Origin: G965276765 sp965276825
GTDB taxonomy: Bacteria; Actinomycetota; Acidimicrobiia; Acidimicrobiales; Palsa-688
DNA: 64,000 bases
Assembly: GCA_965276825.1 (NCBI GenBank)
Contig: OZ255630.1
Location: forward strand, 2,728,001-2,792,000
Direction: 5' to 3'
Numbering within the stretch: position 1 is the stretch's first letter; every line of letters begins with the position of its first letter. A program made the translations under genes and the position numbers. Below the pieces are notes generated by a model. It was not told where the DNA came from and did not search any database. It saw nothing but the letters and a program-made list of their open reading frames with translations. Shown in pieces: positions 16,450-24,973 of the stretch.

Positions 16450-17392
16450 GCGCACCCTTCCCTCCGCCCCGCCCGCCGTCACCCTCACCGAACGCAGGAT
16501 CCGGGTGACCGGCGGCATCGAGCTGGCCGTGCGGGTCCCCGCGGCGGACCCTGCGCCGGCCCGAAGGTCTGCGCCGGGCTCGGGGAGCGCGCCCGCTCCT
16601 GCGCTGCTGGTGCACGGGCTCGCGTCCAACGCCCGGCTGTGGGACGGGGTCGCCGGTCGCCTCGTCGCCCTCGGCCATCCCGTCGCCGCGGTCGACCAGC
16701 GCGGCCACGGCCGCTCCGAGAAGGTCGACGACGGCTACGACTGGGCCACGCTGACCGACGACCTCGTGGCCGTGCTCGACGGGCTCGGCTGGCACGAGCC
16801 CGCCGTCGTGGCCGGCCAGAGCTGGGGAGGCAATGTCGTGCTCGAGCTGGCCGCCCGCCATCCCGAGCGGCTGGCCGCAGCGGTGCTGGTCGACGGCGGC
16901 ACCATCGAGCTGTCGACCAGCTTCGCCGATTGGCCGACCGCGGAGGCCACCCTGACACCCCCGGCCTTCGCCGGGACGTCGGCGGCCGACATGGAGGGCT
17001 TCTTGCGCAGATCCCATCCCGACTGGCCGGAGGTCGGCATCACCGGCACCATGGGCAACGTCGAGGTCCGCGCCGACGGCACGGTCGCCCCGTGGCTGAC
17101 CCTCCCCCGCCACCTCGGCATCGTCCGTCAGCTGTGGGAGCACCACCCACCCGAGCGCTACCCCGAGGTGGCCGTGCCGGTCCTGTTGGTGCCTGCGGGC
17201 GACGGGTCGGCGCCCCCGGCCCGCTTCGAGGCGGCCAAGCGCGACGCCGTCGCCCAGGCCGAGGCCGGCCTGGCCGTGTCGGCGACGGTGTGGGTCGACG
17301 GCGACCACGACCTCCACGCCCAGCACCCCGACCGCATCGCCGAGCTGATCGACGCCGCGGCCGACGGCCGCATCTTCGGGAGCGGATCGTGA
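16436..17392 (+). CDS. Alpha/beta hydrolase
   Basis: 318 residues. Family marks are LLVHGLASN (oxyanion region), AVDQRGHGRS, the nucleophile elbow GQSWGGN (Ser), and GDHDLHAQHP with the catalytic His near the C-terminus. Substrate unknown; the small cap region between residues 170 and 240 is typical of esterase/epoxide-hydrolase-like enzymes. ATG 16436 overlaps the PPOX gene by 14 bases. Confidence 0.88.
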   Translation: MSPAERTLPSAPPAVTLTERRIRVTGGIELAVRVPAADPAPARRSAPGSGSAPAPALLVHGLASNARLWDGVAGRLVALGHPVAAVDQRGHGRSEKVDDGYDWATLTDDLVAVLDGLGWHEPAVVAGQSWGGNVVLELAARHPERLAAAVLVDGGTIELSTSFADWPTAEATLTPPAFAGTSAADMEGFLRRSHPDWPEVGITGTMGNVEVRADGTVAPWLTLPRHLGIVRQLWEHHPPERYPEVAVPVLLVPAGDGSAPPARFEAAKRDAVAQAEAGLAVSATVWVDGDHDLHAQHPDRIAELIDAAADGRIFGSGS

Positions 17393-18765
17393 CCACCCCG
17401 CGCCTGCTCGCCCTCCTCGGATCGGGGGAGACCGCCCCGACGATGATGAAGCCGCACCGGGCCATGTTCGACCGGCTCGGGCCCGACCCGGTGCCCGCGG
17501 TCATCGTCGACACGCCCTACGGCTTCCAGGAGAACGCCGACGACATCTCGGCCAAGGCCGTCGAGTACTTCGCCAAGAGCGTGAGGCGCCCGGTCGACGT
17601 GGCCGTGCTCCGACGCCCGACCGACGACGATCCGGTCACCGTGACCCGGGCGCTGGCGGCGATCGCCTCGGCCCGCTGGGTCTTCGCCGGTCCGGGCAGC
17701 CCCACCTACTCGCTGCGCCAGTGGCGTGGCGGCGAGCTGCCCGGCCTGCTGGCCGACAAGCTGGCCCACGGGGGCGCCGTGGTCTTCGCCAGCGCCGCCG
17801 CCCTCACCCTCGGGCGGCGCAGCGTGCCGGTCTACGAGGTCTACAAGTCCGGTGACGACCCCTACTGGGCCGACGGCCTCGACGTGCTCGCCCCCTATCT
17901 CGGCCCCGACGTCAACGTGATCCCGCACTACGACAACGCGGAGGGTGGCCACCACGACACCCGCTACTGCTACCTCGGCGAGCGGCGCCTCCGGATGATG
18001 GAGGACCAGCTCCCCGAGCACGGCTGGGTGCTCGGCGTCGACGAGCACACGGGTTGCCTCGTCGACCTCGACGCCGGCACGGCGACGATCGTCGGGATCG
18101 GCACCGTCACGGTCAGGCGCCACGGGCGGAGCCGGGTGATCGAGGCCGGCACCACGATCGGCCTTCCCGAGCTGTGCGACCCGGCCTTCGTGGGCGACCA
18201 TGGGTCGCGCGCCTCGCTCGCCGTGGGCGCGCCCGCCGCCGTCGGGGCCGACCCCGACCCCGACCCCGACGAGGCCGACTCCGCCTCGTCGATCGACCCG
18301 GCCGCGGCGCCCGACCCGGCGTCGGTGACCGCCGGCGCTCCCGCGGGAGCGCCCGACGGCGTGGAGGCCACGCCGCTCCACGCCGAGATCCGCCGGCTCG
18401 AGGCCGCGTTCGACGCCGCCATCGCCGCGCCCGACGTCGACACCGCCGTGCGCTGCGTGCTCGACCTCGACGACGCCATGCGGGACTGGGCGGCCGACAC
18501 CGCCCAGTCCGACGCCTTCGACCGGGGCACCGCCGCCCTCCGGCGCATGGTGGTGCGCCTCGGGGAGCTGGCCCGCACCGGCGCCCAGGACCCCGAGGTC
18601 GTCGTCGGTCCCTACGTGGATGCCCTCCTCGCCGAGCGGGCCGCGGCCCGCTCCGACAAGCGCTGGGCCGACGCCGACCGTGTTCGCGACGCCCTCACCA
18701 GCGCGGGCGTGGAGGTCAGAGACACCGTCGGCGGAACCGAGTGGGGGATGGTGGCCGCCGAGTAG
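17389..18765 (+). CDS. Fusion of an S51 peptidase-like (glutamine amidotransferase-fold) domain with a cysteinyl-tRNA-synthetase-like C-terminal tail
   Basis: 458 residues, coupled to the hydrolase gene by a GTGA overlap. Residues 1-270 resemble peptidase S51/cyanophycinase-like proteins (LLALLGSGETAP at the start, FAGPGSPTYSLRQW as the nucleophile-side loop). A linker rich in Asp/Pro/Ala (about 285-325) leads to a helical DALR-type region; the C-terminus KRWADADRVRDALTSAG followed by VEVRDTVGGTEWGM matches the end of CysRS (KDWAxADxIRDxLxxxGVxLxDTxxGTxW). No catalytic HIGH or KMSKS regions are present, so it cannot aminoacylate by itself. Function unknown; possibly tRNA-Cys-binding. Confidence 0.85.
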   Translation: MTTPRLLALLGSGETAPTMMKPHRAMFDRLGPDPVPAVIVDTPYGFQENADDISAKAVEYFAKSVRRPVDVAVLRRPTDDDPVTVTRALAAIASARWVFAGPGSPTYSLRQWRGGELPGLLADKLAHGGAVVFASAAALTLGRRSVPVYEVYKSGDDPYWADGLDVLAPYLGPDVNVIPHYDNAEGGHHDTRYCYLGERRLRMMEDQLPEHGWVLGVDEHTGCLVDLDAGTATIVGIGTVTVRRHGRSRVIEAGTTIGLPELCDPAFVGDHGSRASLAVGAPAAVGADPDPDPDEADSASSIDPAAAPDPASVTAGAPAGAPDGVEATPLHAEIRRLEAAFDAAIAAPDVDTAVRCVLDLDDAMRDWAADTAQSDAFDRGTAALRRMVVRLGELARTGAQDPEVVVGPYVDALLAERAAARSDKRWADADRVRDALTSAGVEVRDTVGGTEWGMVAAE

Positions 18766-18811
18766 GCGGCCGTGGCTGACGACCCCGTCGTCGCTCGTCG
18801 GGCCGGCCTGC

Positions 18812-20158
18812 TCAGCCGGCGGCGGTCATCGTGTCGAGGCTCCCCTGCAGGGGCCCGAGAGTGGCCAGCTCGGCCGAGATCCGACCGGCTCGCCAGCCCG
18901 CCTCGTTGGTGGCCACAGGTCCGGCGCCCATCACGAGGTGGGGGAACATGGCGTGGACCGCATCGCCCACCTCCCGCTCCCGGTCGGCGAGCACCGGGAG
19001 GAGAGACCGGCCGACCTCGCTCTCGGCCACCTGCCGGGCCCGGTCCGCAGCCGCCGCCAGTCGCTCCCGGATGCGGCTGGCGAAGGCCAAAATGAACGAC
19101 TGGCGAAACGAGCGGGTGCGCGACCGGCCGCGACCGTCCCTTACGCTCCCCTTCGCACGCATGGCCTGGCTCGCCTGGACGAGCAGCGAGGTGAAGAGGA
19201 CCTCGACGGCCTCGACGTCGGCACCGAAGCCGACCAAGGCCATCATGGCCAGGTCGTCGTACCACACGCAACGAACCCCGTTGGCGACGGCGACGACCTG
19301 GAGCAGGCGCGACTTGGCAACGGCGTAGGGATCGTCGACTGCGACCCGTCGCGCCGTCGGCGACTCGGGAGTCAGCGAGGCCGCCCGGGTCATCGCGTCG
19401 TCGATGGAGTGGCGGGCCATAAGCTCCTGCGCCTTGGCGGTGAACGCTTCCGCTTCGGGCTCGAAGTTGGTCGACTCGGCCTTGGCCAGCAGGGCGCGGA
19501 TCTTGGCCAGAACCGGATCGTCGGCGGGCCGGCCGCTCCGTCCCGCACCGAGGCGCCACTCGCCGGGGCGAGCCTGGAGGGGTTCGACCGGTGGCAGCAC
19601 CATCAGCACCCCCAAGGTCTCCAGCACCACCCGGAAGGCGTCGGCCAGCGGGAGGCGCTCCCCGGCCCGCCACCGCTCGATCCAGTCGGTCCCGGACGCA
19701 CCGCTGCGCTCGGCTCCGAGGTCGACCAGCTGCTGGGACCAGGCGTCGGGCATCGGCGTGCCTCCGGCGGCAGTCCAGCTCCCCGGCGCGCCCATCGCGG
19801 CGACGATCACATCGCCATGGCTGCCCCGTCTGGCCCGCCTCACCTGGCGGGCCACCTCGCTCGGCTGCCAGCCGCGCTCCCAGGCATCCGCCAGCGTGTC
19901 GCAAACCACCCTGCCGACCGAGGCGCTCACCCGGGCGCGCCCGGCCGATTCGACGTGCGACACCAACGCGGCAACAACCGAGTCCAACTCGCCATGCGAG
20001 CGGAAAGCTGCCGCGCGGCCGCCCATCACGGCCAGCGACTCGATGCCCCAGCGGTCGTCGGGCGCCGAGGCCGACGAGGCATGCGACGACGTCCGGTGCC
20101 CTCGTCGATCGGCCCTGCGCTGCTTGTCGGCCCGGCGCTTCTGGTTGTTGCGTCCCAT
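18812..20158 (-). CDS. DUF2786 domain protein
   Basis: 448 residues from ATG 20158, with GGGAGGT upstream. The N-terminus is basic (GRNNQKRRADKQRRADRR). A DUF2786 helical motif lies centrally: KIRALLAKAESTNFEPEAEA, followed by FTAKAQELMARHSID. The rest is mostly helical, including a coiled-coil stretch near SRIRERLAAAADRARQVAE. Family function is unknown; some members occur in phage and mobile regions. The gene is convergent with the S51/CysRS fusion and ends just upstream of tRNA-Glu on the other strand. Confidence 0.82.
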   Translation of the reverse strand: MGRNNQKRRADKQRRADRRGHRTSSHASSASAPDDRWGIESLAVMGGRAAAFRSHGELDSVVAALVSHVESAGRARVSASVGRVVCDTLADAWERGWQPSEVARQVRRARRGSHGDVIVAAMGAPGSWTAAGGTPMPDAWSQQLVDLGAERSGASGTDWIERWRAGERLPLADAFRVVLETLGVLMVLPPVEPLQARPGEWRLGAGRSGRPADDPVLAKIRALLAKAESTNFEPEAEAFTAKAQELMARHSIDDAMTRAASLTPESPTARRVAVDDPYAVAKSRLLQVVAVANGVRCVWYDDLAMMALVGFGADVEAVEVLFTSLLVQASQAMRAKGSVRDGRGRSRTRSFRQSFILAFASRIRERLAAAADRARQVAESEVGRSLLPVLADREREVGDAVHAMFPHLVMGAGPVATNEAGWRAGRISAELATLGPLQGSLDTMTAAG

Positions 20159-20273
20159 GACACCTCCCTGTCCTAGCGATGCTGCCATCCGGCTGTGACC
20201 GTCAGGGGGATCCCGGTGCCACGTGCGCAACCGGGCCGGCCTCGTGCGCGGTCGGTAATGTGACGGGTGCCCT

Positions 20274-20346
20274 GCCCCCATCGTCTAGCGGCCGAGGACA
20301 CCGCCCTTTCAAGGCGGCAGCACGGGTTCGAATCCCGTTGGGGGTA
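20274..20346 (+). tRNA. tRNA-Glu(TTC)
   Basis: Acceptor GCCCCCA (20274-20280) pairs with TGGGGGT (20339-20345), discriminator A at 20346. Anticodon stem CCGCC/GGCGG with loop CTTTCAA, anticodon TTC. T arm ACGGG-TTCGAAT-CCCGT. Its 3' half is duplicated at 24,974, marking it as an integration site. Confidence 0.95.
20303..20334 (+). other. Attachment-site core (att) within tRNA-Glu
   Basis: The 32 bases from the anticodon stem to the T loop (starting GCCCTTTCAAGGCGGCA) recur at 24974-25005 with one mismatch (G at 20320, A at 24991). Tyrosine integrases commonly use this part of a tRNA. An integrase remnant begins 110 bases downstream, the usual location. Confidence 0.8.
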
Positions 20347-20457
20347 CTTGGAGAAACTGCAGGTCAGAAACCATGACCAGGGCCAGCGGTAGACGGTCGA
20401 AGGGCCTCCGACTGGCCGTCGTGCCATCAACGTGCCATCACAGATGAGGTTCGTGCC

Positions 20458-20715
20458 ATGGCACGCTCGCCGAGGGACCGGGGCAGCGGGGCGGTCCGGA
20501 AGCTGCCGAGCGGCCGGTGGCAAGCCCGGATGCTGGTCAACGGCAAGCACGTCTCCCTCGGCAGCTATGCGCAGAAGGCCGACGCCAACGCCGCCCTCCG
20601 GGACGCCCTCGGACAGCAGGACGCTGGCACTTGGGTCGACCCCCGAGGGGGCAGGGTCTCCTTCGGCACCTCGCAGACGATTGGACCGCCGGCCGCCACG
20701 ACCTGGCGATCCTGG
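20458..20715 (+). pseudogene. Tyrosine integrase, N-terminal remnant (frameshifted)
   Basis: The first 70 codons are in frame: an N-terminal AP2-like arm-binding domain, with GSGAVRKLPSGRWQARM, GSYAQKADANAALRDAL and WVDPRGGRVSFG. Near 20,670 a one-base deletion shifts the frame; the ancestral reading continues as GTLADDWTAGRHDLA in the next frame until about 20,715, where IS630-derived sequence begins. Core-binding and catalytic domains are gone. The gene sits immediately downstream of tRNA-Glu and is preceded by three direct copies of GTGCCAT (20,430-20,459), a likely arm-site or autoregulatory array. It cannot be functional. Confidence 0.85.
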
Positions 20716-21220
20716 CGTAGAGATCCAGCGCTCGGGCGGCCCTGGTCGCGAAGTCGGGATCGCGGGGGAAGATCCACATGCGATGCCGCCACGGGCGGAT
20801 GGCGTCGGCGTCGATGCCGAGATCGACCCCACGATCCCCCTGTTGACTGCCTCTCTGGCCAGCTCCACGCAGCTCCACCGGCTGAGCGGTACTCCGGTGC
20901 TGGCCGGCAGCTGGCAGGCCAACGCCTTGACCTCGACGACTGTCTGGGCCGGAAAAGATCGGGGTCGGGCCGCCCGCTTCCGGTCCTTCAGGCCATCGAT
21001 GCCTTCCTCGAAGAAACGCTTCCGCCAACGGTGGACCCTCTGGGGGGTGGTGTCGAGACGGGCGGCGATCTCCTTGTTCTCCACGCCGTCGGCAGCCAGC
21101 AACACGATCCTTGCTCGCTGCACCCGGTGATGCGGCCCGGTGTAGGCACCGGCGCGGCCCCCCAGGACCGCTCGCTGCTCGTCGCTCAAAGCTGATCACG
21201 AACGGGCTCTTACTCGGCAT
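20716..21220 (-). pseudogene. IS630-family transposase remnant
   Basis: The original start ATG 21220 has a GGAGGGG element upstream and begins MPSKSPFVIS. An extra T after codon 10 shifts the frame; the next part, in the other frame, reads SDEQRAVLGGRAGAYTG, then a helix-turn-helix (NKEIAARLDTTPQRVHRWRKR) typical of IS630 Tnp. A second frame break near the 100th codon leads to IRPWRHRMWIFPRDPDF and ends at LDLYARI, where homology stops at the integrase junction. The DDE catalytic domain is missing. It is a dead fragment that truncated the integrase. Confidence 0.82.
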
Positions 21221-21462
21221 ACGCCCCTCCACGTTTGGAAGAACCCGACCTCCGCCAACCCCAGCCGCACGGTCAGGACCCATCAAATCACATCACGGTA
21301 ATTCCGCGGTGGACCACTTAGCCACGCCCACTATCGCCGAGCAGAACATGCCGCCCAGAACAGCGGGCATCCTTCACCCTGGGTAGGGCGTCGGCCTGCA
21401 CACATCAGGCACATCAGGAGCGTACAAGGCGAGGAGCCCCGCCACCTTGTAGGCTGGCGGTC

Positions 21463-21705
21463 GTGACGAACGTCGGTGATCTGCGAGTGTCCTCCCGAGG
21501 CCAGATGAGCCTTCCAGCAGTGCCCCGCCACCGCTGGGGTCTCGAGACCGGCGGCGAGGTCGGATTTGTCGACCTTGGTGATGCGCTAATCATCGTTCCC
21601 GGCGGGGTGCATGACCTGCGGCGCGCGCTGCTGGAGCAGCTGGACGAGAGCGACTGGCTGGCCGCACGCGAGGGCTTCGGAGATGCGGACCTGGCCAGCG
21701 AGTGA
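21463..21705 (+). CDS. AbrB/MazE-type antitoxin
   Basis: 80 residues from GTG 21463. The swapped-hairpin DNA-binding domain is visible as LRVSSRGQMSLPAVPRHRWG (residues 7-26), followed by GGEVGFVDLGDALIIVPGG. The remaining residues form an acidic C-terminal helix likely to bind the toxin. The stop overlaps the next gene as GTGA, a strong sign of a toxin-antitoxin pair. Autoregulation at its own promoter is expected for the family. Confidence 0.85.
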   Translation: MTNVGDLRVSSRGQMSLPAVPRHRWGLETGGEVGFVDLGDALIIVPGGVHDLRRALLEQLDESDWLAAREGFGDADLASE

Positions 21706-22127
21706 GACCAGCACTTCTCGACGATGGCCACCTGAGTGCTGTCCTGCGCGGTATTGGGCTGGCAGACCTGGACGGTCGAGACCTGTTCACCACCGGCTAC
21801 TGGTACGTCCGACTCTGCCAAGCCGTGCTCGGCGGGCGAAGAGCGTCTGGCATGCTCTCCGGCCCCTTCGCCAGCCTCCCCGACGGCCTTCGTTCACGGG
21901 CGACCGCTGCCGTTATGCAGCTACCCGATGCCATCGGTCTGGTCAGGCTGCGCGAACTTGCCCCCGTCATCGGACAGTTGCGCCAGGATCACTCCTTGAA
22001 CGTCTTGGGCATGGAGGCCCTCGCAGCGGCGAGGTATCTCCACGCGGAAGTCTTCCTCAAGGCCGAGTCGCCGAAGCTGCAGACAGCCTTGGCGCTCGAA
22101 CACCTCGCGGTCCAGGTCCACGAGTAG
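21702..22127 (+). CDS. PIN-like toxin candidate partnered with AbrB antitoxin
   Basis: 141 residues, translationally coupled to the antitoxin. Similarity to PIN toxins is weak: an early acidic pair in ALLDDGHLSAVLRG, a long central helical part, and a C-terminal helix/strand LGMEALAAARYLHAEVFLKAE followed by LQTALALEHLAVQVH, which resembles the VapC C-terminal half (AxxLGAxVxTxDxxLxxAAxxLGVxV). The central acidic residues of a classical PIN site cannot be placed with certainty; the usual late Asp is replaced by Lys/Ala. It may be a ribonuclease or an inactivated relative. Confidence 0.65.
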   Translation: MRPALLDDGHLSAVLRGIGLADLDGRDLFTTGYWYVRLCQAVLGGRRASGMLSGPFASLPDGLRSRATAAVMQLPDAIGLVRLRELAPVIGQLRQDHSLNVLGMEALAAARYLHAEVFLKAESPKLQTALALEHLAVQVHE

Positions 22128-22221
22128 AGGGGCGCCGAACCCCACCCCCGAACGCGTGACCCGCCCCGGCCAACAAGAGCGCATATCGGCACGTCGGGTG
22201 TGGGCTGGTGCCGTCGGGGTG

Positions 22222-22959
22222 CTATGCGCCTACGGTCGGCGCGGTGGCGAAGAGGACGTAACCGTAGGTGAGGCGGGTGGTGTCGGGGTGCTCGGCCAGC
22301 CAGCGGTCGGCGACACTTGCGGGGAGCTCGAGGTGCAACACGGCGTCGAGATCGGCTCGGGTCTCGAAGCTCCATTCGCTCATCACCTCAACTCGCTGCG
22401 CGCCGCGCTGCGCCCACCAGGCGTCGGTGACCTCCGCTCGGCCCTGGACAGCCGAGTGTGCCGAGGAGGCGAGGAGGCCGGCGAACTCGCCGTGGCGCTG
22501 GTCGTTGTCGACGACTACCAGCGCGCCGCCGGGGCGCAGCACCCGGAGCGCCTCGGCGAGGCCGGCGTCACATCCGGGAGGGAAGAAGTAGGCGAAGCGG
22601 GCGTGGATCACACCGACGCTCGCATCGGGTAGGGGAAGGTGCTCGGAGGAGCCGGCCCGGACTTCGAGCCCCGGGACCCGGCCGGCTGCAACGGCCCGCA
22701 GGGCCGGGTCTGGTTCGACACCGACCACCCGGGCCGCCTCGGCTGCGTAGGACTCGAGCCAGTGACCGGTGCCGCAGCCCAGGTCCACCAGCACCTTCCC
22801 AGGGGACCAGGGTGGCCATGGCGGCGAGCGCGAGCCCGTCGGGATCCATCGCCGGTTCTCGACGTCGTCGAGGTGGGGGTCGGCCGCGGCGTTGCCCGAC
22901 GGCCGGAAGTCTCCGAACGTCGTCTCGCCAGCAGACTCCAGGTCGAAGGTCATCGCCAT
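22222..22959 (-). CDS. Class I SAM-dependent methyltransferase with an out-of-frame patch
   Basis: 245 residues from ATG 22959. Motif I is VLVDLGCGTGHW, motif II region VVGVEPDP, then LRVLRPGGALVVVDND. N-terminal TFDLESAGETTFGDF is a specific lead-in. Between residues 42 and 56 the frame reads IPTGSRSPPWPPWSP; in the neighbouring frame the same bases read DPDGLALAAMATLVPWEG, a plausible helix that precedes motif I in such enzymes. Two nearby indels have thus scrambled and then restored the frame. The SAM-binding site is intact, so partial function is possible. Divergent from the triple fusion gene. Confidence 0.75.
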   Translation of the reverse strand: MAMTFDLESAGETTFGDFRPSGNAAADPHLDDVENRRWIPTGSRSPPWPPWSPGKVLVDLGCGTGHWLESYAAEAARVVGVEPDPALRAVAAGRVPGLEVRAGSSEHLPLPDASVGVIHARFAYFFPPGCDAGLAEALRVLRPGGALVVVDNDQRHGEFAGLLASSAHSAVQGRAEVTDAWWAQRGAQRVEVMSEWSFETRADLDAVLHLELPASVADRWLAEHPDTTRLTYGYVLFATAPTVGA

Positions 22960-23048
22960 CGAGCATGCCACCCTCGGCCTCCACGCCTGCCCCGGGGAGT
23001 GCAGAGCCGATCTGCCGGGTGGGGTGGCGCGAGCGCGAGACTTCGGGG

Positions 23049-24767
23049 GTGGGTGAAGGTATCCGGGCTGCTGGGCCGGGAGACGTGGATGGTGTGGTGC
23101 GCCTGGTGGTTGACGCCTACCAGCCGTATGTGGGCAGGATCGGTCGACGGCCCGCCCCGTTGGATGCCGATTACGAGGCGTTGGTGGCCGCCGGCGAGGT
23201 CTGGGTGGCCACACGGTGCGGCGATCTGGTCGGCGTGATGGTTCTGGAGCAACGAGCGGACCATTGCCTGATCGAGAATCTTGCCGTGGCTCCCTCCGCC
23301 CAAGGCGAGGGCATCGGCGGTCAGCTCCTCGCGTTCGCCGAGGACCAGGCGCGCGCTGCGGGTCTCCGGGAGCTTCGGCTGTACACCAACGAGCGGATGG
23401 TCGAGAACCTCGCCTACTACCCCAGGAGAGGCTTCGCCGAGACCCGCCGGGCGTCCTCGGCGGGATTCGACCGGGTGTTCTTCACCAAGACGCTGCCGGC
23501 CAGCCCTGCCCGCGGCCGCCGGAGCGGAGCCGGCCGGGTCGCGACGGTCTCGAAACCGTCCCGGATGCCGGTGAGCTTGGAGGTGGGCGAGCTGACCGGC
23601 CGCCGGGTCTGCGAAGCCGACCTGGAGGGCATGTGCCGGCTCGACTCGGACCCCGAGACGATGGCAACCCTCGGCGGCCCCCGGCCGGCCGATGTCACAG
23701 CGTCGCATCTTCGCTACGACCTCGACCAGTGGTCGACCCGCGGCTACGGGATGTACACCCTGGTGACCGACGCCGGCGAGGTCGCCGGTCGAGTCGGTCT
23801 GCGGTCTACGACTTTGCTCGACCGGGCCGAGATCGAGGTGGGCTACAGCCTCCTGCCACGATGGTGGGGCCGGGGGATTGCGACCGTCGCGGTCCGCCAA
23901 ATCGCTGCGCTCGCCGCCCACTCCACCCTCGCCGACAGCATCGTGGCCACCGTCGAAGCGGGCAACGCCGCTCCGGTGCGCGTGCTGGGGAAAGCCGGCT
24001 TCGCCTACGAGCGCGACCTCGAACGCGCCGGCGAGGTCATGTCCCTTCACCGACGACCGCTGAGCCTGGCAGCGTGGGGAGAGGGAACAGGGCCGATCAC
24101 CGCCGACGGTTGCGCCGTCGACCTGTATGCCAGCCTGCCCCCCGACGACCGGGTCGGGCTCATCCACGCCCGGATCCCCGAGAAGGCGAGCGTGCTCGAC
24201 CTCGGCTGCGGCACCGGAGCACTCGCCGAGCCGCTCAGCGCACTCGGCCACCCGACGACCGGGGTGGACAACACACCGGAGATGCTCGCCCACCAGGCCG
24301 AGGGTGTCCTGGCCGACATCGCCAGCTTGGACCTGGCGCGGCGCTTCGACGTCGTAGTCCTGGCCAGCAACCTGGTCAACCAACCCGACCCTCGGGCACG
24401 CAGCCAACTTCTACGGGTCGGAGCTGCCCACCTGGAGTCGGGGGGTCGACTGCTCCTTGAATGGACGCCTCCGTCGTGGTTCAGGCGGTGGGTTGTCGGC
24501 CGCAGCCATCCCGGCTCCATCGGGGAGGTCGCCACCGAGCTCACGGTCCACGCCTACGACGGCGAACTCCTCGGCGCCACCATCACCTACGCCCTCGGCG
24601 AGCGCCGCTGGTCGCAGCACTTCACCGTCCGCCGGCTCGACCTCGACGCACTCGAGGCTGACCCTCAGCTGGATCACGATCTGCCCCGGAGGCACCGGCA
24701 TCCGCCAACCCTACGCCCCACCCCCGGGGCCAGAACAGGCGAGCAACCTGGGGCCAGATCAGCTTGA
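23049..24767 (+). CDS. Triple fusion: GNAT acetyltransferase - GNAT acetyltransferase - class I methyltransferase
   Basis: 572 residues from GTG 23049. Domain 1 (about 1-150) has the acetyl-CoA loop APSAQGEGIGGQLL. Domain 2 (about 178-345), RimJ/RimL-like, has its own loop at RWWGRGIATVAVRQIA. Domain 3 (about 350-545) is a SAM methyltransferase with VLDLGCGTGALAEPL and ESGGRLLLEW. The last 30 residues (PRRHRHPPTLRPTPG) look unnatural, suggesting the C-terminus is truncated or frameshifted. Each domain is usually found as a separate protein; together they may act on one small-molecule or peptide substrate. Start is uncertain by about 30 codons. Confidence 0.75.
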   Translation: MGEGIRAAGPGDVDGVVRLVVDAYQPYVGRIGRRPAPLDADYEALVAAGEVWVATRCGDLVGVMVLEQRADHCLIENLAVAPSAQGEGIGGQLLAFAEDQARAAGLRELRLYTNERMVENLAYYPRRGFAETRRASSAGFDRVFFTKTLPASPARGRRSGAGRVATVSKPSRMPVSLEVGELTGRRVCEADLEGMCRLDSDPETMATLGGPRPADVTASHLRYDLDQWSTRGYGMYTLVTDAGEVAGRVGLRSTTLLDRAEIEVGYSLLPRWWGRGIATVAVRQIAALAAHSTLADSIVATVEAGNAAPVRVLGKAGFAYERDLERAGEVMSLHRRPLSLAAWGEGTGPITADGCAVDLYASLPPDDRVGLIHARIPEKASVLDLGCGTGALAEPLSALGHPTTGVDNTPEMLAHQAEGVLADIASLDLARRFDVVVLASNLVNQPDPRARSQLLRVGAAHLESGGRLLLEWTPPSWFRRWVVGRSHPGSIGEVATELTVHAYDGELLGATITYALGERRWSQHFTVRRLDLDALEADPQLDHDLPRRHRHPPTLRPTPGARTGEQPGARSA

Positions 24768-24829
24768 CATTCCCACTGCTCCGCGCCGCAGCCGAGGAGA
24801 CCGGCGTCGACTACGCCGTGGTGCCATGA
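24753..24829 (+). pseudogene. C-terminal gene remnant
   Basis: One frame reads ISLTFPLLRAAAEETGVDYAVVP then TGA at 24827-24829 within otherwise noncoding sequence. It looks like the end of a lost gene next to the island boundary. The parent family was not recognised. Confidence 0.35.
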
Positions 24830-24973
24830 CGGACACCGTCGAGCCCCGCCAATCGCGCGCACATCGCGCGGCCGCTCGCGTTCGGGCTTGGTTGTCCGAA
24901 TTCGCCCAAGTCGGTGACCAGGACTTTTACATCCCTCACGGTTCAGTCCGGTTCATTCCGGAGCGCTTGATCT

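Noticed and set aside
20173..20457. Extension of the IS630 open frame across the tRNA-Glu gene on the minus strand
   Set aside because: The reading there is antisense tRNA and unrelated sequence; homology to IS630 ends near 20,715.
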